DNA of 48,628 nucleotides from an uncultured Myxococcales bacterium (GTDB taxonomy: Bacteria; Myxococcota_A; Bradymonadia; UBA7976; VGTA01): NCBI GenBank assembly GCA_937146725.1, contig CAKZRU010000117.1:1-48628 (forward strand). Direction: 5' to 3'. Under the pieces are notes generated by a model, which was not told where the DNA came from, made no database searches, and saw only the letters and a program-made list of their open reading frames with translations. Below, piece after piece: positions 8,487 through 17,285 of this stretch. Within the stretch, counting starts at the first letter, position 1; each line of letters begins with the position of its first letter. Both the position numbers and the translations under genes were made by a program.

Positions 8487-8581
8487 CTTGCTCAGTCTTA
8501 CTCCGCTTGCCAAGTCTTACTCCACTTGCCAAGTCTTACTCCACTTGCTAAGTCTTACTCCACTTGCTAAGTCTTACTCCA
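8487..8581. repeat. 19-bp minisatellite, five copies, spanning the topB stop
   Basis: Five head-to-tail copies of CTTGCCAAGTCTTACTCCA (variants CTTGCTAAG and CTTGCTCAG) occupy 8487-8505, 8506-8524, 8525-8543, 8544-8562 and 8563-8581. The stop codon of topB at 8567-8569 lies in the last copy. As 19 is not a multiple of three, loss or gain of units, or a T-to-C change in the unit, would alter the C-terminus of topB. Confidence 0.92.
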
Positions 8582-11098
8582 CTTGCTTTGTTGTGTGCTA
8601 GGCATACTATTTGAAACAGTTTTTGAGCGCCAACTTATGCTTTTTGCAGAGCTTTTTTGAGAGCTTTTTCCGGATTTTGAACGGCTCGTCTTATTGGTAG
8701 TCTTACCTTTACTTTTGCTCTTGCTCTTGCTTTCTGCCCAAGCAAGGCGACCTGTTTTTTGGATCTCTAAGCGATATTTCTTGCCATCAGTTTCATGAAA
8801 AAGCCTTGATTGCCGTCTGGCACATACCCGCGCTGCCTCTTCTTTGGGAATAAAAACCCCATTCATTTCAAAGGGGATCACAAAGCGACATCCTTCTTTC
8901 CAACGCGCACAGCCCCAAGCACTTTGGCCTTGTATCATTTGTCCTTTTTTGCACATTGGGCATACTTGTCCGACAACTTCTGTAAGTTCAGAAGCTTTAG
9001 GCCCTTTGTGCTTTGCCTGTTTAGACTGCTGAGCCTCTTTGGTTTGACTGCGCCAACTCGAACCTTGAGAAGAGGATGATGAATATTGAGAACTGCTTTC
9101 AGGATGGCTTGGAGTTCTTCTACTAGACCCAATGCCCTTTGTTCTTGATGCAGTTCCCTTTGCTTTTGATGCAGTTCCCTTTTTAGTTGGAACAATAATC
9201 TTAGGGCCTTGTGGCAGCTGGCTAACAAGTTGGTTAACCCACGTATGAATCTGATGGATAAAGGGCTGTGGAGGTGCTTTACCTTCGGCAATGTCTTGTA
9301 GCCTTTGTTCCCATTCGGCCGTTAACTGTGGCTCTAATAAGGCTGGATCATTGACCGAAGCTACCAAGGTCTGTCCAGCAAGTGTGGGCACTAGTTTTTT
9401 TTGAGCTCTAGTGATGTAACCACGACGAAGCAAGGTCGCAATGATATTTGCTCGGGTTGCCGGTGTACCCAAGCCACCTGCTTTCATAACTGCCCTTAAG
9501 TCTGCGTCTTCTATTTGCTTGCCAGCATGCTCCATGGCACCCAATAAACTTGCATCATTGTATGATTTAGGTGGTTGGGTTTGTTTTTCAAGTGGCTGAG
9601 CACCGGTTGCTTTGACCGGCGTGTTTAAAGGCACAAAGGGAAGCTGAGTTTCAGCGTTAGGATCTTTTTTAGTTTTTTTAGTTGACGGTGCTAAAGCTCG
9701 CCAGCCCGCTTGCAGCTCAATAGTCCCTTTAGCAATAAATAATTCTTCTGCAATCTCTGCTTCTAAGGTGGCCTGTTGATCAAGAGCCGGAGCGCAAAGA
9801 GCACATAACAAAGATCTAACAATTAAATCATATACTTTGGCTTCATCCGGCTTGAGTTTATTCAGATCATACTGTCGATCGGTCGGAATAATCGCATGAT
9901 GATCGCTTACCTTTTGAGCATTAATATACCGTTTACTTAACTTTTGAGGTGCTACGGTACACATGCTTAATAAAGGCTGATAACCATGATCTAAGTTTTG
10001 CAGGATTTGTGGGATTGTCCTTGCTACATCAGGCGTTAAATATTTTGAGTCAGTACGCGGATAAGAGATCAGTTTATGAGTTTCATATAGGCTTTGAGCA
10101 ATCTTAAGTGTTTGATCGGCGGTAAAAGAAAAACGACGATTACATGCCTGCTGAAGCGCAGTTAAATGGTACAACATTGGCGGGGGAATCTGCTTGTTTT
10201 TACCCTCAGCTTTGGTGATTTCACCGATTGCAGTTTTGAGCTTATCTATAATCGCTTGTGCTTCTTGTGGACTTTTAAGCCAAGTCGATTTGTTACTTTG
10301 ATCTTGATTTGCCCCCTGACTTAACCCTGCATCCTGATTAGCATTAATACCTTGTTTTAATTCACTTTTTTCTTTGTTGGCGAATTTCTTCCTATGCCAT
10401 CTTGCCGTCCATCTCGCCTCTGTTTTGGACAATAATTGAACATCAAGAACCCAATACCTTTCTGCCACAAAGCTGTCGATCGCCTCTTGTCTTTTAACGA
10501 TCATGTTTAAAGTGGGCGTTTGCACTCGCCCAAGTGAAAGCAGGTCGCTTGCCCGAGAAGTTAAAGCTCTTGTTGCATTCATACCCACCAGCCAGTCAGC
10601 CTCGGCTCGGCAATAGGCGGCGGCGGCAAGTGCATCAAAGTCTTGACTAGGTTTGAGTTGCTTTAGCCCTTTACGAATGGCCTCATTCGTTAACGAGGAT
10701 ACCCAAAATCTTTTGACCGGCTTACGGCCACCCGCCACTTGATAAACCGCTCTAAAAATTAATTCACCCTCACGACCTGCATCGCAAGCATTAACGATTT
10801 GGGTGACCTGCTTAGATTTAATGAGTTTGGCTAACTGATTGAAATGACTTTTGGTTTTGGCTTTGGGAAGCCATTTGAGTTGCTGTGGCAAAATAGGTAA
10901 TTCGCTTAATCGCCAACTTTTCCATCGAGGATCATGCTGATCAGGATTTGCAATTTCAACCAGATGTCCCACACACCAAGATACCCAAACCTGATTGCCA
11001 ACATATTTAATCCCCTCTTTTTTCTTAGCGCCCAAGGCAAAGGCAATATCTCTGGCCATCGATGGTTTTTCAGCAATATAGAGGGTAATATTAGTCAT
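8567..11098 (-). CDS. topB: DNA topoisomerase III (type IA) with extended C-terminal tail
   Basis: A type IA topoisomerase that cuts and passes single DNA strands, normally decatenating replication and recombination intermediates. The Toprim domain starts at the N-terminus (LYIAEKPSMARDIA) and holds the acidic metal motif DAGREGE at residues 106-112. The catalytic tyrosine is Tyr346 in LISYPRTDSKYL. LSLGRVQTPTL (188-198) and GLGTPATRANII are further family signatures. After about residue 640 comes a Ser/Lys/Gln-rich linker, a single zinc-ribbon-like segment (CPMCKKGQ...GCARWKEGC) and a Lys/Ser-rich tail. At 843 aa it is longer than the roughly 650-730 aa usual for the family. It follows tatD by 11 nt on the same strand, so they are probably cotranscribed. 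The last codons are encoded by a 19-bp minisatellite. Confidence 0.95.
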   Translation of the reverse strand: MTNITLYIAEKPSMARDIAFALGAKKKEGIKYVGNQVWVSWCVGHLVEIANPDQHDPRWKSWRLSELPILPQQLKWLPKAKTKSHFNQLAKLIKSKQVTQIVNACDAGREGELIFRAVYQVAGGRKPVKRFWVSSLTNEAIRKGLKQLKPSQDFDALAAAAYCRAEADWLVGMNATRALTSRASDLLSLGRVQTPTLNMIVKRQEAIDSFVAERYWVLDVQLLSKTEARWTARWHRKKFANKEKSELKQGINANQDAGLSQGANQDQSNKSTWLKSPQEAQAIIDKLKTAIGEITKAEGKNKQIPPPMLYHLTALQQACNRRFSFTADQTLKIAQSLYETHKLISYPRTDSKYLTPDVARTIPQILQNLDHGYQPLLSMCTVAPQKLSKRYINAQKVSDHHAIIPTDRQYDLNKLKPDEAKVYDLIVRSLLCALCAPALDQQATLEAEIAEELFIAKGTIELQAGWRALAPSTKKTKKDPNAETQLPFVPLNTPVKATGAQPLEKQTQPPKSYNDASLLGAMEHAGKQIEDADLRAVMKAGGLGTPATRANIIATLLRRGYITRAQKKLVPTLAGQTLVASVNDPALLEPQLTAEWEQRLQDIAEGKAPPQPFIHQIHTWVNQLVSQLPQGPKIIVPTKKGTASKAKGTASRTKGIGSSRRTPSHPESSSQYSSSSSQGSSWRSQTKEAQQSKQAKHKGPKASELTEVVGQVCPMCKKGQMIQGQSAWGCARWKEGCRFVIPFEMNGVFIPKEEAARVCARRQSRLFHETDGKKYRLEIQKTGRLAWAESKSKSKSKGKTTNKTSRSKSGKSSQKSSAKSISWRSKTVSNSMPSTQQSKWSKT

Positions 11099-11109
11099 GA
11101 TCAGTTTAG

Positions 11110-11991
11110 TTAACCAAGCTCGATTTCAAAGAGAGTTTGAGTGTTTGTCAATGCTGCCTTCTTGAGGGTTTCAACATTGATTTGCATATAAAAGGCCAAT
11201 TGTTCAGCGATATGAGGCAAGTAAGCGGGTTGATTAAGACCATTTTTAGGTTTTGGCCTGAGAGTTCTAGGTAACAGATACGGTGCATCTGTCTCTATTA
11301 GAACCCTATTTAAAGGCAATTGTGTGACAGCTTGCCTAAGATTTTCTGCCCGACGTTCATCGGCAATCCATCCGGTAATTCCAATATAACATCCCAAGTC
11401 CAATAGTCTTTCAAGAGTACTTAAATCATCAGTGAAACAGTGTACTACAGCTGCCAAAGCCTTATTCCGCTTAGGCAAGTCGCTATGATAACCCTTGAGC
11501 ATTGAGATAAAGTCATCTTGAGCACCACGTTGATGCAAAAATAGTGGTTTTTGTAGCTCTACTGCGAGTTTTAATTGCTCTTCAAAGACCTGTCTTTGCT
11601 CGCTTGGACTCGAGTAGTTACGCTCATAGTCCAAGCCACATTCGCCCACTGCAATCACTTGTTCACTTTGTCCATGACAGTATTTAACTTGCTGTAACCA
11701 AGTGCCATGGATAAAGTCCTGACTTAAACTTTGTTGTGCATCATGAGGGTGTACACCTGCAGTAGACCAAAAGTTTAAGCCCGAAAATGTTTGTTCTAAG
11801 CCTTGCATAAACTCAAGTGTTTCTAAGCTGTTTTTAGGATCTGTTCCGGTCAGAATCATGCCTTGGACGTTTGCTTCTAAAGCTTTTGTCATTAATTCTT
11901 CTAGTCTTTTCATGAGTCTAGGGTTGCTCAAGTTCACTCCAATATCAATCATGGGTGAATGTATGGGAGTGATTTGACTATTGATTTCCAT
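11110..11991 (-). CDS. tatD: TatD-family metal-dependent deoxyribonuclease
   Basis: A TIM-barrel hydrolase of the TatD family; characterised members are 3'-5' exonucleases or DNases that act in repair of oxidised DNA. Family features are in order: MIDIGVNLSN at the start of the barrel, STAGVHPHDA, VGECGLDYERN (metal-binding Glu), LFLHQRGA, VVHCFTDDLSTLE, GITGWIADERR and IETDAPYLLPRTLRP with the catalytic Asp. The GWIADERR segment is particularly like enterobacterial TatD rather than YcfH/YjjV. ATG at 11991 has a strong ribosome site, AGGAGG, 5 nt upstream. It is the first gene of a two-gene unit with topB. Family-level certainty is high; the exact substrate is not shown. Confidence 0.92.
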   Translation of the reverse strand: MEINSQITPIHSPMIDIGVNLSNPRLMKRLEELMTKALEANVQGMILTGTDPKNSLETLEFMQGLEQTFSGLNFWSTAGVHPHDAQQSLSQDFIHGTWLQQVKYCHGQSEQVIAVGECGLDYERNYSSPSEQRQVFEEQLKLAVELQKPLFLHQRGAQDDFISMLKGYHSDLPKRNKALAAVVHCFTDDLSTLERLLDLGCYIGITGWIADERRAENLRQAVTQLPLNRVLIETDAPYLLPRTLRPKPKNGLNQPAYLPHIAEQLAFYMQINVETLKKAALTNTQTLFEIELG

Positions 11992-12185
11992 AAACTCCTC
12001 CTAAATCTAAGTAGACTTGCTGTTGAGTTATTTCTTCAGCTCAAGCATGATAAATGCTCAAGGATTTTTATATCTATTGAATCACCAATGTCCACAAGTA
12101 TCCGTAGCTGATCCATTCAGCACATACAGAGTTGAATCAAAAGCGAAAAGGCCAATTCGATCATGAACCTAGATAGAGTAAAAAC

Positions 12186-13208
12186 ATGATAAGATTGAGT
12201 TTAGCTATGGGTACTCCTCCATATGATTCTGTGTGGAAACAAGCGTTTTTGATGGCATTGATCACTTTTGTGCCAATCGCATCAGTCAATGCTCAAACAC
12301 TTATTTCTCCCAAGCCTAGCTCTCCACTAGACCAAGATAAAGATCAATTAGAAGCGATTGAGCAATGGATAGGCTCACCGGTTGGTATGCAAAGAGCCCC
12401 TTGGTTTGTGTGTGTAAGAATCCAAGGCTCAAGCTTAATGTATAAAGCTAAGGTTTATAGCATTCAAGCTCGCTATCAAAGCTGGACAGCCGAATGGCAT
12501 CGCTTTAGACCACATCCATATCCAAGCGATCATGGTGTTGGTTTAGTGACAACAAAAGAGCTAGCAACCCTCTATGCACAGATTCAAAGTTTGGCCACTC
12601 AAGGACAGGTTCAATATGAACTCACCACACAAACTCCACCCTGTGGTGCTGAACTTTATGAAACTGCCCAAATTAATGGTTTACCGTTGCAAGCTCAGAT
12701 GAGTTCTTCTACTAAAAGCGCAATAAAAAAAAGAGCTCGGCATTTAAAATATCGACATCGCAAACGGAAATCCCGTAAGCGATCAATGGAACAAACCAAT
12801 GAATTACTTGTAGATATTTGGTTGTTAAATAAAGACAAAACAAATACTCGCTCATGGCAGTATTGGCATTTGTTAGATCCACATTTAAAACTTGATCAGC
12901 ATCCCCAACTGATGATGAAAAAATTGATTGAGTTAGTCAATAATGTGGCGCCCGAGGGAGCCGACTCTGATCGGTTAATTCAAGCACAGGAAACCGGTAT
13001 TTTATTGCTCAATGTTACAGCGGCGAGTAAAGTTTGGCTCAATGGAGTTTACCATGGACTTTGGCCTTCATCCCAACCAATATATTTAGCACCCGATGAT
13101 TATCAAGTACATGTAGTTCCCTTGGATTCAAATATAAGCCCGATCACCTTTGAAGGCTTAGAAATCTCTGCAGGCGTTAAAACTAAGTTTAAGGTTGAGG
13201 TTGATTAA
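12186..13208 (+). CDS. Exported protein with C-terminal PEGA-like domain
   Basis: The N-terminus has a hydrophobic export segment (FLMALITFVPIASVNA, cleavage likely after AQ at about residue 37). The middle of the protein is not recognised; it includes a strongly basic stretch at about 175-200 (KKRARHLKYRHRKRKSRKR). Residues about 272-340 resemble a PEGA domain: a short beta segment, a small-residue-rich turn where the family has VxGxxxGxxP (here VWLNGVYHGLWPSSQPIYL), then a strand pair ending in VEVD. PEGA domains are common in exported or kinase-linked proteins of Myxococcota. The next gene starts 1 nt after the stop, so translation is probably coupled. Molecular function is unknown. Confidence 0.75.
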   Translation: MIRLSLAMGTPPYDSVWKQAFLMALITFVPIASVNAQTLISPKPSSPLDQDKDQLEAIEQWIGSPVGMQRAPWFVCVRIQGSSLMYKAKVYSIQARYQSWTAEWHRFRPHPYPSDHGVGLVTTKELATLYAQIQSLATQGQVQYELTTQTPPCGAELYETAQINGLPLQAQMSSSTKSAIKKRARHLKYRHRKRKSRKRSMEQTNELLVDIWLLNKDKTNTRSWQYWHLLDPHLKLDQHPQLMMKKLIELVNNVAPEGADSDRLIQAQETGILLLNVTAASKVWLNGVYHGLWPSSQPIYLAPDDYQVHVVPLDSNISPITFEGLEISAGVKTKFKVEVD

Positions 13209-13209
13209 C

Positions 13210-14349
13210 ATGGAAGTTCACCAAGCATTAAGTCCCAAAATGATTGGTGCAAGCTATGCACTGCTTAAGGGTGACCTCGAAACAGCGAAACAGCTCGGTC
13301 TTGAATGTCTGGCCGAAGACCCCTTTTCCAAGGCGACTTATGTGCTGCTCACTTATGCATACAGTGGCTTAGGGCTTTGGGTTGAAACCGCTCAATATGC
13401 AAGATTAGCCGTTTGCTTGGGTGTTAAAGATGAACGTTTAATCGCCTTATTAGCTGGTTTATATCAATGTGTACAGTTAGAAACCGAGGCTCAATGGCTT
13501 AGTCATGAATATGACATTGAAGCCTTTGATTTATCTCAAGCCTTGTCCTCTGAAGATCAAAAAAAGGTTTTTGACTTACTGAGTCGTCTGCCTCAGAGAC
13601 CTCGAATACCTCGAAAAACCAATCACGCTCACCACGATCACAATTTAGATCATGAACGATTTCACCAAAAGCATTTGTCGGCTTATTCTTATGGTCATAC
13701 AAATGTACCGGACTGGTTAGAAACCTCAGAAAGTTTGAGCCTAAATGGTTTAACAACCCAAAGATCCGATTGGATTAGTGATACAAGCGACGGACTTGAA
13801 GTGATGTTTAATTTACCGGTTCAGCAGGCAGATTGGCTTGAAGAAAGTGAGCATTTTAAGGTAGCTGAGTCACTTTCTACCAATGACTTACAGGCAAATA
13901 TATCACCACAGGCAAATACACCACTACAGGCAAGCCCACAGGAACATCTAAGCGCACAGATAAGCCCACAGCCAGACCACAACAATTCTAGTCTTGAGGA
14001 GTCCATTCTTGAAGCCCAAGAACAGGCAAAATTATTGGGCTTAGGTCAGGAATTCTCTGTAGCAATCGAATTATCAGCGTTAAGCTTAGCCCAAGAAAAT
14101 GGTAAGGCTAAAAAGTTATTTGGCCCCTTAATTTTGGCCCTTTCAGGAGCTCACTTGATCATTGTTGCCTATGAAGGTGATATGCTTAGGCAAAAACCTT
14201 GGGCCTTTACCCGAGAGCAACTGATACAGGTCAACACCCAAGCCACAATGGTCACTTTAACTGTCCAAGGCAATCGATCGATCTCTTTCGAGGTTCATTC
14301 TGATGCGCAAGCTCAGCGACTTGTTCAGTGCTTAAATGAGTGGCGATAG
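13210..14349 (+). CDS. TPR-like protein with C-terminal PH-like domain
   Basis: Residues about 1-100 look like two or three TPR-type helical hairpins (ASYALLKGDLETAKQLGLECLAEDPFSKATY...). Residues about 130-260 are low complexity, with a His cluster and repeated ANISPQ/ANTPLQ pieces, probably disordered. Residues about 302-379 have the strand-strand-helix pattern of a small bacterial PH-like domain (LFGPLILALSGAHLIIVAYEG ... SISFEVHSDAQAQRLVQCLNEW). No signal peptide is visible, so it is probably cytoplasmic. I chose ATG at 13210, 1 nt after the preceding stop with GAGG 9 nt upstream; an upstream TTG at 13195 would overlap the previous gene. Function unknown. Confidence 0.75.
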   Translation: MEVHQALSPKMIGASYALLKGDLETAKQLGLECLAEDPFSKATYVLLTYAYSGLGLWVETAQYARLAVCLGVKDERLIALLAGLYQCVQLETEAQWLSHEYDIEAFDLSQALSSEDQKKVFDLLSRLPQRPRIPRKTNHAHHDHNLDHERFHQKHLSAYSYGHTNVPDWLETSESLSLNGLTTQRSDWISDTSDGLEVMFNLPVQQADWLEESEHFKVAESLSTNDLQANISPQANTPLQASPQEHLSAQISPQPDHNNSSLEESILEAQEQAKLLGLGQEFSVAIELSALSLAQENGKAKKLFGPLILALSGAHLIIVAYEGDMLRQKPWAFTREQLIQVNTQATMVTLTVQGNRSISFEVHSDAQAQRLVQCLNEWR

Positions 14350-14384
14350 AATTTGATTGAATGATCTCAGCTAAAGGCAGGCCC

Positions 14385-14606
14385 ATGATCTATATCACTA
14401 TCTTAAGCTTTAGCATTTTAGGACTGATTTGGTTTGGTTCAATCAAAGACTTTTTGCTTGCGCTGTCTTTATTGTTCTTTTTTAACCGTTTTGTCCCTCA
14501 CACCCCCAAAGCTTTGTCGACTCATGGGCTTAAGTTAATCACTTTTCTGCTTTTTTACACCTGTCTTTGGAGTGCCTGGTTTTTATATTTTGACCAAGCA
14601 AATTAG
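14385..14606 (+). CDS. Small two-helix membrane protein
   Basis: A 73-aa hydrophobic protein with two or three membrane helices (MIYITILSFSILGLIWFG, FLLALSLLFFFNRFV, LITFLLFYTCLWSAWFLY) separated by a short polar loop. No family is recognised. ATG at 14385 has AAGG 8-9 nt upstream; an alternative ATG at 14361 would add eight residues and lacks a clear ribosome site. It follows the TPR/PH protein by 35 nt and is probably the last gene of that operon. Confidence 0.65.
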   Translation: MIYITILSFSILGLIWFGSIKDFLLALSLLFFFNRFVPHTPKALSTHGLKLITFLLFYTCLWSAWFLYFDQAN

Positions 14607-14631
14607 TGAGTGAGCAAGCCCAAATCTTAAC

Positions 14632-15918
14632 TTAAGGCATATCGTAGCCGTGGCTACCTTTCTTAGGTCTGATCTTTGTGCCTGAGGTCATATGCTCGTT
14701 CCAAGTGGTTGCAGCATAACCATTATCAACTTCAGTCATGGTAATGCAGTCCGGTACCGGACAAACGATCTCACATAAATTACAACCTACACACTCTGAT
14801 TCATCAACAACCGGTGTTAAGCCACCATCTGGATTAGGATGAATACATTGGTGGGCACCGTCATGACAAGCCACCATACAGCGATTACACCCAATACATT
14901 TTTCAGCATCAATTTTAGCAACGCTTTCAAAGTTGATATTTAAATCACCCCATTCGGAATAAGCCGGTATGGCCTTGCCAACCATTTGATCAATGGTTTC
15001 ATAGCCTTGCTCGGTCATAAAGCGAGTTAAACCATCGATCATATCCTCAACAATACGGTAACCACGTAGCATGACTTCAGTACAGACCTGAACAGACGAT
15101 GAGCCAAGGGCAATAAACTCTACAGCATCACGCCAATTGGTGACTCCACCTATACCACTAATTGGGATATTAAAGCCGGGATCTCTCGCGAGTGCTGCAA
15201 CCATATGCAAGGCGATCGGTCGCACCGCAGCACCACAATACCCACCATTTGATCCCTTATTACCCACAACCGGTTGTGGTGCCATCTTTTCTAAATCAAC
15301 CCCAATAATACTCTTAATGGTGTTAATCAAAGAAACGCCATCTGCTCCACCTGCTTGTGCGGCCAAGCCATGGGGTACAATGTCTCCTACATTTGGAGTG
15401 AGCTTTACCAAAACCGGAATACTTGAATACTCTTTTACCCAAGAAGTGATTTCTTGATTCACTTTGGGCTCCTGACCAACAGCAGAACCCATTCCACGCT
15501 CGCACATACCATGAGGACAGCCAAAGTTGAGCTCAATGCCATCAGCCCCCGCATCAATCGAGCGTTTAACAACTTCTTTCCACTCTTCTTTGGTTTCTAC
15601 CATCAAAGATGAAATCACGGCATGCTTAGGGAATAGGCGCTTTACTTCAGCCATTTCCTTAAAGTTTGCTTCAAGACTACGATCGGTAATCAATTCAACA
15701 TTGTTAAAGCCGGCCGCACGCTCTCCTCGCCAATGAATACCACCAAAACGAGAAGAAACATTTTGAATGGGCTGTCCCAAGGTTTTCCACACAGCGCCAC
15801 CCCAGCCCGCTTCAAAAGCGCGCATGATCTGACGACCTGAGTTAGTCGGCGGAGCCGAAGCTAGCCAAAATGGATTTGGCGAAATTATTCCTGCAGTATT
15901 GGATGTTAAGTCCGGCAT
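14632..15918 (-). CDS. preA: NAD-dependent dihydropyrimidine dehydrogenase, subunit PreA
   Basis: The FMN- and iron-sulfur-containing subunit that, with PreT, interconverts uracil/thymine and their 5,6-dihydro forms. The N-terminal 300 residues are a dihydroorotate-dehydrogenase-like barrel: NPFWLASAPPTNSG, AGWGGAVWKT, GIELNFGCPHGMCERGMG (with the active-site Cys in the loop) and ISGIGGVTNWRDAVEFIALG for FMN phosphate. The C-terminus has two 4Fe-4S ferredoxin motifs, CIGCNRCMVACHDGAHQC and CVGCNLCEIVCPVPDC. The start overlaps the end of preT by 13 nt, showing translational coupling. It is the last gene of the pyrimidine operon. The 428-aa length is normal for PreA. Confidence 0.95.
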   Translation of the reverse strand: MPDLTSNTAGIISPNPFWLASAPPTNSGRQIMRAFEAGWGGAVWKTLGQPIQNVSSRFGGIHWRGERAAGFNNVELITDRSLEANFKEMAEVKRLFPKHAVISSLMVETKEEWKEVVKRSIDAGADGIELNFGCPHGMCERGMGSAVGQEPKVNQEITSWVKEYSSIPVLVKLTPNVGDIVPHGLAAQAGGADGVSLINTIKSIIGVDLEKMAPQPVVGNKGSNGGYCGAAVRPIALHMVAALARDPGFNIPISGIGGVTNWRDAVEFIALGSSSVQVCTEVMLRGYRIVEDMIDGLTRFMTEQGYETIDQMVGKAIPAYSEWGDLNINFESVAKIDAEKCIGCNRCMVACHDGAHQCIHPNPDGGLTPVVDESECVGCNLCEIVCPVPDCITMTEVDNGYAATTWNEHMTSGTKIRPKKGSHGYDMP

Positions 15919-17228
15919 GAGCCACCTCCCATAATAAATGTATGCATCGCTTGTGCGGCTTGATCTCCCTCGGCTACCGCATTCACTACTTCTTTACCGC
16001 CATTACGACAATCACCGCCGGCATAAACACCTTTGGCACCGGTTGCCCCATGAGCATCGGTCACAATTTTACCTTTTTCGACCTCAATCCCTGTTAGGCC
16101 GCTTGTTAACGCACCTAGTTTACCTTGACCAATGGCCAAAAGAACTAAGTCCGCATTAAGCGTTTTGGTCTGTCCATCAATGGCTTTTTTATTTTCGTCC
16201 ATGAGTTGGAATTCTACGCCCGTAAGTTTTCCATTATTATGAATAAACGCTAAGGGCTGAGAGCGCCAACTTGCACTTACGCCCTCACGCTTGGCCTCTG
16301 ACCATTCGTGAGCATATCCTGACATTTGAGCTTCACCACCTCGATAAGCAAGGGTGACATTGTCTATGCCTAAACCTTTGAGTTCACGAACCGCATCAAG
16401 AGCAGTATTACCACCACCAATTACGATTGCATGTTGAACAGAGCTTAAGTCAACCATGCCTAGCTTCATTTTAGCGATAAAATCAACCGCACCCATAATG
16501 CCTTTACTATCGGCTCCTTCTAGACTTAAGAGCGAATCTTCACCTAAGCCAAAGCCGACAAAAATAGCATCAAACTCAGCTTGTAAGTCAGCCCAAGACA
16601 TCTGATCTGGCACTGAAATACCTGAGCGTACCTCAATGCCTCCAATAGACATTAACCATTCAACTTCGGTCAAAGAGCGGTCAGCCTTCATTTTGTATGA
16701 AGCAATACCGGTTGTATTAAGACCGCCAAGATAATGATCTTTTTCAATAATGGTGACCTTATGCCCAAAGCGACGTAGGCGGTGAGCGGCCGCTAATGAA
16801 GCCGGACCACCACCAATACATACAACCGACTTGCCTGTATCTTCGCCCGCTTCATAAAAGCTAAGACCTGCATCAAAGGCTGCGTCGGTGGCATAACGCT
16901 GTAGTTTACCAATCTGAATGGGTGAAGCATCCATGTGATTATATACACAGCTACCCACACACAAAGTTTCTACAGGACAAACTCGTGCGCAACTCATTCC
17001 TAGAATATTTGAGTCAAAAATAGTCTTGGCCGCTCCCTCTACATTTTCATTCGCAATACGTCGAATAAATGTTGGGATATCGATTTCGGTGGGGCAGGCT
17101 TGTATACAAGGTGCATCATAGCAGTAAAGACAGCGATTTGCCTCAGCACGGGCCTGTTGCTCAGAGTAAGGCTTTTTAAAGTCCTCAAATACAAGTTCAG
17201 CTCTGTTGGCTGGTAATTTTTGGTTCAT
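15906..17228 (-). CDS. preT: NAD-dependent dihydropyrimidine dehydrogenase, subunit PreT
   Basis: The FAD/NAD(P)-binding, glutamate-synthase-small-subunit-like partner of PreA, passing electrons between NAD(H) and the pyrimidine site. The N-terminal cysteine-rich domain that ligates two 4Fe-4S clusters is seen as CLYCYDAPCIQACP and MSCARVCPVETLCVGSC. An FAD-binding GGGPASLAAAHRLRRFG motif follows, then an NAD-binding IGGGNTALDAVRELK, and near the C-terminus YAGGDCRNGGKEVVNAVAEG. ATG at 17228 is preceded by AGGAGG at 4 nt; an upstream ATG at 17273 has no ribosome site. It begins 57 nt after the aminotransferase stop and overlaps preA. Confidence 0.93.
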   Translation of the reverse strand: MNQKLPANRAELVFEDFKKPYSEQQARAEANRCLYCYDAPCIQACPTEIDIPTFIRRIANENVEGAAKTIFDSNILGMSCARVCPVETLCVGSCVYNHMDASPIQIGKLQRYATDAAFDAGLSFYEAGEDTGKSVVCIGGGPASLAAAHRLRRFGHKVTIIEKDHYLGGLNTTGIASYKMKADRSLTEVEWLMSIGGIEVRSGISVPDQMSWADLQAEFDAIFVGFGLGEDSLLSLEGADSKGIMGAVDFIAKMKLGMVDLSSVQHAIVIGGGNTALDAVRELKGLGIDNVTLAYRGGEAQMSGYAHEWSEAKREGVSASWRSQPLAFIHNNGKLTGVEFQLMDENKKAIDGQTKTLNADLVLLAIGQGKLGALTSGLTGIEVEKGKIVTDAHGATGAKGVYAGGDCRNGGKEVVNAVAEGDQAAQAMHTFIMGGGSCRT

Positions 17229-17285
17229 AAATCCTCCTTTTTGAAAACTTTTACAAGCTTCCTCTTTGCTCATTGTTTTAGACCT

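Noticed and set aside
8487..8581. 19-bp repeats considered as a CRISPR array or attachment site
   Set aside because: Copies are head to tail with no spacers, and there is no integrase or cas gene nearby.
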